Below, piece after piece: positions 15,927 to 22,820 of a stretch of 34,298 bases of DNA. Source of the stretch: CAZGGW01 sp964525365 (GTDB lineage: Bacteria > Bacillota_I > Bacilli_A > RF39 > UBA660); the NCBI GenBank assembly GCA_964525365.1, contig CAZGGW010000008.1:1-34298 (forward strand). Direction: 5' to 3'. Position numbers and translations under genes: made by a program. Each line of letters starts with the position of its first letter. Position 1 is the first letter of the stretch. Below the pieces are notes generated by a model. The model searched no databases. It saw only the letters and a list, made by a program, of their open reading frames with translations, and had not been told where the DNA came from.

Positions 15927-16910
15927 TTACATGTCGGTTAAATCAACGTTTTCTTCTTGTATTAAATCTTTAAATATTTCTTTAAAATTAATAATTTCTT
16001 TTACTTTTACATCTTCATATACATTTTTCGCTCTACATATAGCTTTATAAACATGTTTTATTCTTAAAGCAGGTGCATTCTCATACATTGCATTAGAAAA
16101 CGCATTCATAAGAAGTGTAAGAGCAATATCTGGATATCTATTACCAATTTCATATATTCTTTTATATTCATCAGTCATTCCAACTAAAAATTTGAAAATT
16201 TTCTCTTTTATAAAATCTGTGTAATCTATTTTTACTCCCGTCTTTTTTTCATATTTGGGATATGTTCCCATAAGAATTTGAACAGTTTGTTCTTGAGTTG
16301 GCTCCTCTACATCTACTTTTAAAAATCTTCTTAAAAATGCCCTATCTCTTAATATATAAGATTCATATTCATCTGCAGTTGTGGCTCCTATCATTTTAAT
16401 ATCACCTCTATCAAGACCCGGTTTTAACATATTTGCAAAGTCAATATTAAGATTTGAAGTATTTCTGCTTACTAACAAATGCACTTCATCTATAAATAAT
16501 ATGATGTTTTTTCTCTCTTTTAATTCTGCGACTAAAAGTTGTAATCTATTTTCGTTTTGTCCTTCACTTACTGCATTTCCAAGTAAACTAGTAAGATTAA
16601 CTTTAATAAGTTCAAAAGTTTTTAATGCATTAGGAATTTGTCCTTGCTGCATTCTGTATCCTAAGCCTTCAACAATAGCGGTTTTACCAACACCAGCTTT
16701 ACCAACAAGAAGCGCACTTTTTTCTGGTGTCAAAAGGATAAGAAGGGTTTCTTCTATTTCTTTTTCTCTGCCAATAGCCGGATTTGTAACGTATTCTTTT
16801 CTAGTTAGATTTTCTCCATATGTCTCTAATATGCTTAACTTATTAGAAACAGATTCTTCTTTTTTTATAGGAGCATTTCCTAAATCTATAATTTCTATAT
16901 TATCATCCAT
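15927..16910 (-). CDS. Single AAA+ module related to ClpC/ClpB D1
   Basis: This 327-residue protein is one AAA+ domain whose sequence follows ClpC/ClpB D1: PAIGREKEI, Walker A GKAGVGKT, Walker B ILFIDEVH, sensor 1 MIGATTADEY and the arginine-finger segment FLRRF. It lacks the Clp N-domain, middle domain and D2. The D1 pore-loop motif (x-YRGEFE), which grips substrate, is absent: that place reads GNAVSEGQNENRL. It may be a remodelling ATPase that does not thread polypeptide, or a partner of another ring. ATG at 16910 has AAGAGG seven bases upstream; TTG at 16916 is less likely. It has its own promoter and terminator. No gene name is justified. Confidence 0.85.
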   Translation of the reverse strand: MDDNIEIIDLGNAPIKKEESVSNKLSILETYGENLTRKEYVTNPAIGREKEIEETLLILLTPEKSALLVGKAGVGKTAIVEGLGYRMQQGQIPNALKTFELIKVNLTSLLGNAVSEGQNENRLQLLVAELKERKNIILFIDEVHLLVSRNTSNLNIDFANMLKPGLDRGDIKMIGATTADEYESYILRDRAFLRRFLKVDVEEPTQEQTVQILMGTYPKYEKKTGVKIDYTDFIKEKIFKFLVGMTDEYKRIYEIGNRYPDIALTLLMNAFSNAMYENAPALRIKHVYKAICRAKNVYEDVKVKEIINFKEIFKDLIQEENVDLTDM

Positions 16911-16936
16911 AAGCAACCTCTTATTTTCTTTATTTA

Positions 16937-16965
16937 ATTATATATTAAAAATTTAATTAAATCAA
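16937..16965 (-). promoter_or_regulatory. Sigma-A promoter for the AAA+ gene
   Basis: Minus strand: TTGATT (16965-16960), 17-base spacer, TATAAT (16942-16937). It is back to back with the tRNA-Asn promoter, the two -35 boxes being two bases apart. Confidence 0.7.
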
Positions 16966-16967
16966 TA

Positions 16968-16996
16968 TTGACATAACTAAAATTATGAACTATAAT
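16968..16996 (+). promoter_or_regulatory. Consensus sigma-A promoter for tRNA-Asn
   Basis: TTGACA (16968-16973), 17-base spacer, TATAAT (16991-16996): a perfect match to the consensus. The start is predicted near 17003, a few bases before the tRNA. Confidence 0.88.
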
Positions 16997-17009
16997 AATT
17001 CTTGCAAAT

Positions 17010-17085
17010 GCCTGATTAGCTCAGTTGGTAGAGCGCACGGCTGTTAACCGTAAGGTCGCAAGTCCGAGTCTTGCATCAGGCGCCA
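17010..17085 (+). tRNA. tRNA-Asn (GTT)
   Basis: A complete cloverleaf: acceptor GCCTGAT (17010-17016) with ATCAGGC (17075-17081), D arm GCTC..GAGC, anticodon loop CTGTTAA with anticodon GTT, T stem GCAAG/CTTGC, discriminator G and an encoded CCA (17083-17085). Odd points: the T loop is TCCGAGT, with C instead of the near-universal T at position 55 (base 17064), and pair 27:43 is C-A. Confidence 0.95.
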
Positions 17086-17098
17086 TTTGTAATAATAT

Positions 17099-17117
17099 GC
17101 ATCTACGGATGCTTTTT
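17099..17117 (+). terminator. Terminator of tRNA-Asn
   Basis: GCATC (17099-17103), loop TACG, GATGC (17108-17112), then TTTTT. A UACG loop is of the stable UNCG type. It sits 13 bases after the CCA. Confidence 0.85.
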
Positions 17118-17118
17118 A

Positions 17119-17147
17119 TTTACAATTTAATCTTTTTTTGATATAAT
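17119..17147 (+). promoter_or_regulatory. Sigma-A promoter for the HEFGH peptidase gene
   Basis: TTTACA (17119-17124), 17-base spacer, TATAAT (17142-17147). Transcription should start near 17154, which favours the ATG at 17172 over the one at 17160. Confidence 0.7.
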
Positions 17148-17171
17148 ATACCATAATTAATGGGGGAGCAT

Positions 17172-18242
17172 ATGAGAATTAACAATTATTCTGGTTTTGT
17201 TAAAACCGATGATTACCAACGGGATATGAAACGCATTTACAATCTTTATCGAACAATATTAATGTTGCCTAGTTTTACATTAAAAGGTGATTCTAAAGAG
17301 CTAATAGAAACTACAAGGTATAGATTAGAATCTCTTATGGACCCGCTAACATATAATCCACCACTGGATGCAATCGAGGATGAAATTATGACGTTTGATA
17401 CAAATGCAAAACACTTGGAGTTATTGAGATTTCTAAAGAACAATTTAGTAACAAGTGATAAAATACTTCCTCACGCAACTTTAAATATGATGCGTGAAGA
17501 ATATATGAGCATAGCATCATCTTTCTATGAATCGATTGGTGGTTTATATTTTAGTGAATTTAAAAATTTATTTGACAAAAGAAAAGATATTATTTGGTTT
17601 TCAAAAAATACCGATAGTTATACAATGTTATTCCCGTATTTTAAAGAAGGGGTAATTAATATTCATGAAACAAAAGATATAATTCAAATATATGGTTTAG
17701 TTCACGAATTTGGTCATTTGATTAATGCAAATCTTAATCCCAACAACGAAATAAACGAAAAAATAAACTTTACTGAGATTAATTCTATCTTTTTAGAATT
17801 TCTTTTAAGCGATTTTTTAAGTAAAGAAGTAAAATTAAAAACTGAAAGCGAAAATTTTTTAAATAATGGGGCTATATATATTTCTTCTCAATGTAAAGCA
17901 ATTCAAACAAAAAAAATTTTTATAGATTTCTTTAAACAAAATAATGTTGATAACATTGATGAATTTAAAAAATACAAACAATCTTTAGATAACTATTATA
18001 GAGTTTTGCTGGATGATGCATTTTCTGTACCAACATCTCGATATATCAAACATTGTGTAGCATATCCTTATGCCATATCCCTATATCAGCGAGAACAAAA
18101 AGAAAATAACTCAGGGGTAAGATTATTAGAAGATTTTACAATGTGTGATGAGAAAGATATAGAAAAGCAGCTTAAACACATTGGATCAAATGTACAAAAA
18201 GATATTATTGATTTCTCTATGAAATTAGAAAAGACGCAATAA
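17172..18242 (+). CDS. Putative zinc metallopeptidase with HEFGH motif
   Basis: This 356-residue, probably cytoplasmic protein has HEFGH (residues 178-182) followed 19 residues later by TEINSIFLE, which can supply the third zinc ligand. The arrangement resembles the M3 (oligoendopeptidase F) group, but the protein is far shorter than the usual 550-600 residues and I see no other clear M3 signature. It has no signal peptide. ATG at 17172 is preceded by GGGGGAG at a short 3-base spacing; ATG at 17160 has no ribosome site and would start about six bases into the mRNA. It is a single-gene unit with its own promoter. Peptidase activity is an inference from the motif. Confidence 0.75.
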   Translation: MRINNYSGFVKTDDYQRDMKRIYNLYRTILMLPSFTLKGDSKELIETTRYRLESLMDPLTYNPPLDAIEDEIMTFDTNAKHLELLRFLKNNLVTSDKILPHATLNMMREEYMSIASSFYESIGGLYFSEFKNLFDKRKDIIWFSKNTDSYTMLFPYFKEGVINIHETKDIIQIYGLVHEFGHLINANLNPNNEINEKINFTEINSIFLEFLLSDFLSKEVKLKTESENFLNNGAIYISSQCKAIQTKKIFIDFFKQNNVDNIDEFKKYKQSLDNYYRVLLDDAFSVPTSRYIKHCVAYPYAISLYQREQKENNSGVRLLEDFTMCDEKDIEKQLKHIGSNVQKDIIDFSMKLEKTQ

Positions 18243-18321
18243 ATACTATTAAAAATTGATTTTTTAACACAAAATTACATTAAAATTTAATATTTACTTT
18301 CTAAAAATAATGTGATAATAT

Positions 18322-18349
18322 ATATTTGTTCTTGAAAAAGAACAAATAT
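18322..18349. repeat. Perfect 12-bp inverted repeat with GAAA loop
   Basis: Arms 18322-18333 and 18338-18349 are exact complements around GAAA (a GNRA-type loop if transcribed on the plus strand). There is no U tail, so it is not an intrinsic terminator. It lies in the 167-base gap between the convergent peptidase and rubrerythrin genes. A weak promoter-like pair (TTTACT 18294-18299, TAATAT 18316-18321) precedes it on the plus strand. It could be part of a small RNA, an mRNA 3' end structure or a protein-binding dyad. Confidence 0.5.
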
Positions 18350-18375
18350 TCACAAATGTGTTCAACGACACAAAT

Positions 18376-18404
18376 AAAAAGAGCCATTAGGTTCTTTTTA
18401 TTTT
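18376..18404. terminator. Terminator of rubrerythrin, possibly bidirectional
   Basis: AAAAAGAGCC (18376-18385), loop ATTA, GGTTCTTTTT (18390-18399): a 10-bp stem with one mismatch, with T runs on both sides. It sits just after the rubrerythrin stop and could also end plus-strand transcripts. Confidence 0.75.
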
Positions 18405-18409
18405 TATAT

Positions 18410-18952
18410 TTATATATAATTCTCTGACTTTACTTCCATAAATGATTTTGGATGTTTGCATACAGGACAAATCTCTTTTGCTTGATTTCCTCTATAAACA
18501 TGCCCACAGTTTCTACAAACCCATATTACTTCATGATTTTTTTCAAATACAGTATTATCTTTTACATTATCAAGTAAAATCAAATATCTTTTTTCGTGCG
18601 TTTGTTCAATATCCGCAACACCTTTAAATAATTCTGATAATTCATCGAAACCTTCTTCTTTAGCGGTTTCTGCAAAATCTTTATACATTTGGCTCCACTC
18701 ATAATTTTCACCATTAGCTGCATCTAACAAGTTTTCCGAAGTGGATGGAATAGAACCATTATGCAATGCTTTAAACCATAATTTTGCATGTTCCCTTTCA
18801 TTCCCAGCGGTTTCAGTAAAAATATTTGCTATTTGTTCAAATCCATCTTTTTTAGCTTGGCTAGCATAATAATCATACTTATTTCTAGCTTGGCTTTCTC
18901 CTGCAAAAGCAATCATTAAATTTTGTTCAGTCTTACTTCCTTTTAATTCCAT
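18410..18952 (-). CDS. rbr: Rubrerythrin
   Basis: This 180-residue protein is a peroxide-reducing non-heme iron protein. It has an N-terminal four-helix ferritin-like domain with the diiron ligand segments (FAGESQARNKY, ETAGNEREHAKLWF, and GVADIEQTHEKRY) and a C-terminal rubredoxin-like iron site with CxxC pairs (CRNCG and CPVCKHP). Length and order are typical. It detoxifies H2O2 in anaerobes, so it points to an anaerobic lifestyle. GGAGGA precedes the ATG and a TGTTATAAT extended -10 lies at about 18971-18976 on the minus strand. No PerR box was recognised. Confidence 0.96.
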   Translation of the reverse strand: MELKGSKTEQNLMIAFAGESQARNKYDYYASQAKKDGFEQIANIFTETAGNEREHAKLWFKALHNGSIPSTSENLLDAANGENYEWSQMYKDFAETAKEEGFDELSELFKGVADIEQTHEKRYLILLDNVKDNTVFEKNHEVIWVCRNCGHVYRGNQAKEICPVCKHPKSFMEVKSENYI

Positions 18953-19030
18953 AATATTCCTCCTTTTTTAATTATAACATTTTTTATGGATATTTAACCT
19001 ATTAAAATTTCATTTTACATAAAATAGAAT

Positions 19031-19402
19031 ATGGAAGAAGATATTTTTAATTTAAATCCACTATATTCAACTTTAATCGCGACAGTAATTGGATTTGTTT
19101 TAATAAACGATTTAACTGTTGCTGAGCAAAACACTGTAGGCAATTGGCTTATTTTAACTGGGCAAGTTTTGATTACTAACGCAGCCGCTCAGAGCGTAAT
19201 TGAAAATAGACTTTCTGGAAATATTATAAATATTAATTCCGGAGTACATAAAAGTGCATATTGTCCACCAAAATATGACATTCAAGCAATAAGAGAGGTG
19301 CTAAAAAAGACTACACCAAAACATAATAGTAATGCAATCTCTTTACTTGAAAAAACAATTGAATCTCTAAAAAAAGAAGAAGAAGAATTAAAGAAAAATT
19401 AA
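19031..19402 (+). CDS. Small membrane protein, function unknown
   Basis: The 123-residue protein has two hydrophobic segments (about 11-28 and 38-56) around a short loop (NDLTVAEQNTVGN), then a mostly charged C-terminal tail ending in a Lys/Glu-rich helix. No family is recognised with confidence. There is no ribosome binding site before the ATG. A TAAAAT hexamer at 19020-19025 lies five bases upstream of the ATG, which would put transcription start at or near the start codon (leaderless mRNA), but no good -35 box is visible. It is divergent from rubrerythrin and precedes the XRE regulator. Confidence 0.65.
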   Translation: MEEDIFNLNPLYSTLIATVIGFVLINDLTVAEQNTVGNWLILTGQVLITNAAAQSVIENRLSGNIININSGVHKSAYCPPKYDIQAIREVLKKTTPKHNSNAISLLEKTIESLKKEEEELKKN

Positions 19403-19424
19403 TAATATGTTAAAATAAAATAAT

Positions 19425-19443
19425 TGTCACATATAGAATGACA
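19425..19443. promoter_or_regulatory. Small inverted repeat upstream of the XRE gene
   Basis: TGTCA (19425-19429) and TGACA (19439-19443) are complementary arms with nine bases between, about 43 bases before the XRE start. It could be an operator for the XRE protein itself. It is short and AT-rich, so chance is not excluded. Confidence 0.3.
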
Positions 19444-19485
19444 TTTTAATATCAAAATATATGAGAAAATATAGATGGTGGTAAT

Positions 19486-19710
19486 ATGGAGTCACGTAAT
19501 ATTTATAATATAATCGGTAGTAATATAAGAAGTATTAGGATGCAAAGAGGAATAACTTCTTTAAAGTTATCTAAAATTTGTAATTTGTCTCATGGATATA
19601 TTAAAAATCTTGAATCTCAAAAAGTATATGCAACTATTTCTATTGAAACGTTAGGAATTATAGCAAAAGCCCTAAATGTAAACATTATTGATTTTTTTGA
19701 AAATCTTTAG
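19486..19710 (+). CDS. XRE-family helix-turn-helix regulator
   Basis: This 74-residue protein is a lone HTH_3/Cro-C1 domain: IGSNIRSIRMQRGITSLKLS, then LSHGYIKNLESQK as recognition helix region, and ETLGIIAKALNVNIIDFF as the last helices. It should bind DNA as a dimer; its targets are unknown. ATG at 19486 follows GGTGGT at good spacing. Its stop codon lies inside the CIRCE element of hsp20, so read-through from this gene into hsp20 is possible. Such short XRE genes are often mobile or regulatory to neighbours, but nothing mobile is seen here. Confidence 0.88.
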   Translation: MESRNIYNIIGSNIRSIRMQRGITSLKLSKICNLSHGYIKNLESQKVYATISIETLGIIAKALNVNIIDFFENL

Positions 19711-19733
19711 CACTCAATATTGACAGGTGCTAA
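19707..19733. promoter_or_regulatory. CIRCE element (HrcA operator) before hsp20
   Basis: TTAGCACTC (19707-19715), nine-base spacer, AGGTGCTAA (19725-19733). This matches the CIRCE consensus (TTAGCACTC-N9-GAGTGCTAA) with two changes in the right arm, both at its inner end. It overlaps the -35 box of the hsp20 promoter and the stop codon of the XRE gene. HrcA repression that is lifted on heat or protein stress is expected; hrcA is not in the window. Confidence 0.85.
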
Positions 19734-19748
19734 AAATAGTGATATATT
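19720..19748 (+). promoter_or_regulatory. Sigma-A promoter of hsp20
   Basis: TTGACA (19720-19725), 17-base spacer, TATATT (19743-19748). The -35 box lies in the CIRCE spacer and first base of its right arm, so HrcA binding would block RNA polymerase. Confidence 0.8.
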
Positions 19749-19771
19749 ATTATTTGTAAGGAGGAATTAAT

Positions 19772-20164
19772 ATGAGTTTATTGCCAGACAAATTATACTT
19801 TGACAACTTTCTAGATGATTTCTTTGTCACAGATAAAGATTTTTCAAAAACTTCGTGCGATATATACGAAGAAGATGGAAAATATCATGTTGAAATGGAT
19901 CTACCCGGCTACAAAAAAGAAGATGTTTCAGTTGATTGTACCGAAGGATATCTTACTATTGAAGCCAATAAATCTAGCGAAACAAAAGAAAAAAAGAAAA
20001 ATTATTTGAGACAAGAAAGAACATTCGGAAAAATTCAAAGAAAATTCTATGTTGGAAACATCAACACTGCAGATATAAAAGCAGAATTCAGAGATGGAGT
20101 ATTAAATGTTGTTGTTCCTCATCAAGAACAAAAGAAAATAAAAAATGTTATTGAAATAGAATAA
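19772..20164 (+). CDS. Small heat shock protein, Hsp20/alpha-crystallin family
   Basis: This 130-residue chaperone holds unfolding proteins without ATP. The alpha-crystallin domain spans about residues 28-117: CDIYEEDGKYHVEMDLPG, the RQERTFGKIQRKF strand, and the family hallmark DGVLNVVVP (an A-x-x-x-G-V-L type motif). The C-terminal tail ends in VIEIE, containing an I-x-I-like pair used for oligomer contacts. AAGGAGG lies six bases before the ATG. It is monocistronic, controlled by CIRCE, and ends at a strong terminator shared with the convergent acyl-CoA synthetase gene. Confidence 0.95.
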   Translation: MSLLPDKLYFDNFLDDFFVTDKDFSKTSCDIYEEDGKYHVEMDLPGYKKEDVSVDCTEGYLTIEANKSSETKEKKKNYLRQERTFGKIQRKFYVGNINTADIKAEFRDGVLNVVVPHQEQKKIKNVIEIE

Positions 20165-20167
20165 CAA

Positions 20168-20204
20168 AAAAATCGCGGATCAATTGAATTCGTGATTTTT
20201 ATTT
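20168..20204. terminator. Bidirectional terminator between hsp20 and the acyl-CoA synthetase gene
   Basis: Arms 20168-20180 and 20188-20200 form a 13-bp stem (two G-U pairs) with a 7-base loop, flanked by A and T runs suited to both directions. The stop of the minus-strand gene (20182-20180) lies at the loop. Confidence 0.8.
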
Positions 20205-21916
20205 TCTTCTTTTTGAATTTCTCCATATGCGACTTTACCAACAAGCGTCTTTGGAAAAGTTTTTCTATATTCTATTTCATATGGTACAGAATATTTCGCC
20301 AGATTCTTTTCACAATGTTTTAGTATGCTTTTTTTAATTTCCAAAGTAGGAATTATTCCTTCTTTTAAAATGATTAAAGCTTTAGCCACTTGCTTTTTAT
20401 AAGGATGTTTAATGCCAATGACTGTTGATGCTAATACAGCTGGATGTGAGTTTATCACTTCTTCTACATAACTTGGGTAAATATTATATCCAGATGATAT
20501 TATTATTCTTTTAAGTCTTTGCTTATAAAAGACAAAGCCCTCAGAATCTATGCATCCCACATCTCCGGTATGAAGCCATAACTTTCTATCGTCGTGAACC
20601 CTCAATACTTTCATTGTTTCTTTAGGTTCATTTAAATACCCCATCATTACTGTAGGACCCGAAATACATATTTCTCCCACTTCATTTGTCAGCACTTCTT
20701 CGTTAGTTCCCATCTTAACTATTTTATATATCGTGTCTGGAAAAGGTATTCCAATAGATTCGGGTTTATAATATCCCGTAGGAGTTAAGCAACTAGCTCC
20801 GCAACCCTCGGTAAGTCCATATCCAACTTTTATTTTTGCATGTGAACCATGCTTGCTTAAAAAATCATCTATTTTCTTTTTTAAGTCCGGATTTAATATA
20901 TCGCCCCCACTTATTACGCATGAGGCGCATTCCAAATCTCTTTCTTTTAAACCTTTGGTTTTTAGTAGTGCTTCGAACAATGTTGGCACTCCAACTATAA
21001 AATTAGGTTTATGCTTTTTTATTAAATTTCCAAAATCTTTTGCAGAAAACGCAGGTATTAAAATACTCTTCATCCCTATGCACAGAGTTGTATGAGTGCA
21101 TACTCCGAGTCCAAAGCTATGAAATATTGGCATTATTGATAGAATCGAATCTCCCGGACCATTAGGATCACACATTAAAGCACTTTGTACAGCCTCTGCA
21201 TTAAAATTTTTATTTGATAGAACAATTCCTTTAGGACTCCCGGTTGTACCACCACTATAAAGAATAACCGCTGGATCGCTTCCTTTTCTTTTTGCTCTAT
21301 ATTTTTTCTTATAACAATACCCAATATCAATAAATTCTTTCCACGTATATGTATCTTCACTCTTTTCTATCTTTGTTTTTCTTCCTTTAAAAAACCAATA
21401 TAAAAATGTTTTTATTGGACCCATTTCATTAGAGGCCGACATAAGTATTATTTTCTCTACATGTGTGTTTTTAAGTACATTTAGGACTTTTTCATACGCT
21501 ATATCTATAACAAGTACGAGCTTGGTATGTGATTCATTTAAATAGTATTCTATCTCTTTTTCTCCTGATAACGGATGTACCATACTTGCAATAGCTCCAA
21601 CCATATTTACCGCATAAAACATTATTATTGCTTGGGGAGTGTTTGGAGCACAAATTGTTATTACGTCATTTTCTTTAATACCCTGCTCTTTTAATGCACA
21701 AGCAGTTTCTTCTATTTTTTCAATAAATCTAGAAAATTTACATTCTCTTCCAAAATATTCATATGCGATAAGATTAGGAAACTTTTTAGCAGTTTTTTCC
21801 AACATTTCAACAATTGAAAAATTAGGATAATCCAATATTGGTGGTATATCCCCGTAATACTTTATCCAAGGAGCTCTTTCTAATAATTTTCTATATTTTC
21901 TACTTGATTTTCTCAT
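20180..21916 (-). CDS. Acyl-CoA synthetase-like AMP-forming ligase
   Basis: This 578-residue ANL-superfamily enzyme has all core motifs: the P-loop YSGGTTGSPKG, GYGLTEGCG, LHTGDVG, the hinge KRIIISSGYNIYPS, and the C-terminal catalytic lysine region PKTLVGKVAY. It should activate a carboxylic acid, probably a fatty acid, to the acyl-adenylate and pass it to CoA or another acceptor. The N-terminus has no membrane segment. ATG at 21916 overlaps the end of the acyltransferase-like gene by 17 bases, so translation is coupled. With the lipid-kinase-like gene upstream, a role in lipid synthesis or remodelling is inferred; the acid used is not known. Confidence 0.9.
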   Translation of the reverse strand: MRKSSRKYRKLLERAPWIKYYGDIPPILDYPNFSIVEMLEKTAKKFPNLIAYEYFGRECKFSRFIEKIEETACALKEQGIKENDVITICAPNTPQAIIMFYAVNMVGAIASMVHPLSGEKEIEYYLNESHTKLVLVIDIAYEKVLNVLKNTHVEKIILMSASNEMGPIKTFLYWFFKGRKTKIEKSEDTYTWKEFIDIGYCYKKKYRAKRKGSDPAVILYSGGTTGSPKGIVLSNKNFNAEAVQSALMCDPNGPGDSILSIMPIFHSFGLGVCTHTTLCIGMKSILIPAFSAKDFGNLIKKHKPNFIVGVPTLFEALLKTKGLKERDLECASCVISGGDILNPDLKKKIDDFLSKHGSHAKIKVGYGLTEGCGASCLTPTGYYKPESIGIPFPDTIYKIVKMGTNEEVLTNEVGEICISGPTVMMGYLNEPKETMKVLRVHDDRKLWLHTGDVGCIDSEGFVFYKQRLKRIIISSGYNIYPSYVEEVINSHPAVLASTVIGIKHPYKKQVAKALIILKEGIIPTLEIKKSILKHCEKNLAKYSVPYEIEYRKTFPKTLVGKVAYGEIQKEENKNHEFN

Positions 21917-22754
21917 TTATTTCATCTTCCAATAATTTAGGATTTTTTAATATTTCTTCAAATAGCTGAATAGCAGTTATAAAATAAAAACCATCCGCAA
22001 TTCTTTCGTCCAAAGTTATACCAAAATCACACACTTCTTTTACTTCGACTTCTCCGTTATCGTTAACCATCGGAGCTTTTCTTATTTTTCCAATAGTCAT
22101 TAAAATTGAATTACTACCGAAATCAGTTAAGTTGTGATATATAACTCCTCCACCAATACTTCCTAAATTAGAAACTATTACAGAACTATAATATAAAAGA
22201 TTTTTAGTAAGAGATTCTGGCAACAAATCATGATTATCTAATTTCTTAAATATCCACATCACAAACGCTCTAATAAATTTAGGCATATTGCCTAAAGTGT
22301 TTATTATTCCATCTGTATCATTCATACTATTAGTTCTTATTTTGTTAACATTTTCAACAAATTTATCTTTTACTTTATATAAATTGTCATCTTTATCTAT
22401 CGTTATAAGCGCCATAAATTCTTTTGCATTGTCGCTAAACTCTGTTTTAGCAACAAATCCAATATCTATTGTTTTCTTATCATAAAAATTACCATTCATT
22501 ATAAACCTATTCAAAAGAGGTCTATGATATACTACTTTAGCTATGGCAGTACAAAATGCATGAAAAAATGTTAAATCATCGCACTTTTTTTTCTTTTCTT
22601 TCATGAATTCCACTAAATTAGTTACATCAATCGTTTGATTAATATAAACATCAGAATCACATCTCAATCTTTTAATGTAATACATTAGTTTGTTCATCGG
22701 ATTAATATTTCTTACTTTATAAGCATCTTTCCTATCTCCAAATTTCTTTTTCAT
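21900..22754 (-). CDS. CAT/E2-fold acyltransferase-like protein with altered active site
   Basis: This 284-residue protein follows the fold of chloramphenicol acetyltransferase and the catalytic domain of 2-oxoacid dehydrogenase E2: VTNLVEFMKEKKK, LTFFHAFCTAIAKVV, RPLLNRF, VSNLGSIG and the end ITLDERIADGFYFITAIQLF. The usual HRxxDG catalytic motif reads ERIADG, so the general-base His is Glu250, while Asp254 is kept. There is no lipoyl or E1/E3-binding domain, so it is not a dehydrogenase E2. It may be a pseudoenzyme, or use another base to move an acyl group made by the ligase next door. AGTAGGTG precedes the ATG; 66 bases separate it from the upstream kinase-like gene. Confidence 0.82.
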   Translation of the reverse strand: MKKKFGDRKDAYKVRNINPMNKLMYYIKRLRCDSDVYINQTIDVTNLVEFMKEKKKKCDDLTFFHAFCTAIAKVVYHRPLLNRFIMNGNFYDKKTIDIGFVAKTEFSDNAKEFMALITIDKDDNLYKVKDKFVENVNKIRTNSMNDTDGIINTLGNMPKFIRAFVMWIFKKLDNHDLLPESLTKNLLYYSSVIVSNLGSIGGGVIYHNLTDFGSNSILMTIGKIRKAPMVNDNGEVEVKEVCDFGITLDERIADGFYFITAIQLFEEILKNPKLLEDEINEKIK

Positions 22755-22820
22755 TTTACACCTACTTCTTTCACAATAAAAATATTATAACATGTCAAAA
22801 CAGATACTTCAAATTATTGT

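Noticed and set aside
16381..16956. 191-codon plus-strand open frame opposite the AAA+ gene
   Set aside because: It lies wholly over a clear AAA+ gene and its promoter, has no ribosome site, and its translation is Ser/Leu/Phe-rich as expected for the complement of Lys/Glu-rich codons.
18322..18349. Terminator for the peptidase gene
   Set aside because: No U tail after the stem on the plus strand and it is 80 bases past the stop.
21900..22754. Pyruvate dehydrogenase E2 subunit
   Set aside because: No lipoyl or peripheral-subunit-binding domain, catalytic His replaced by Glu, and no E1 or E3 genes nearby.
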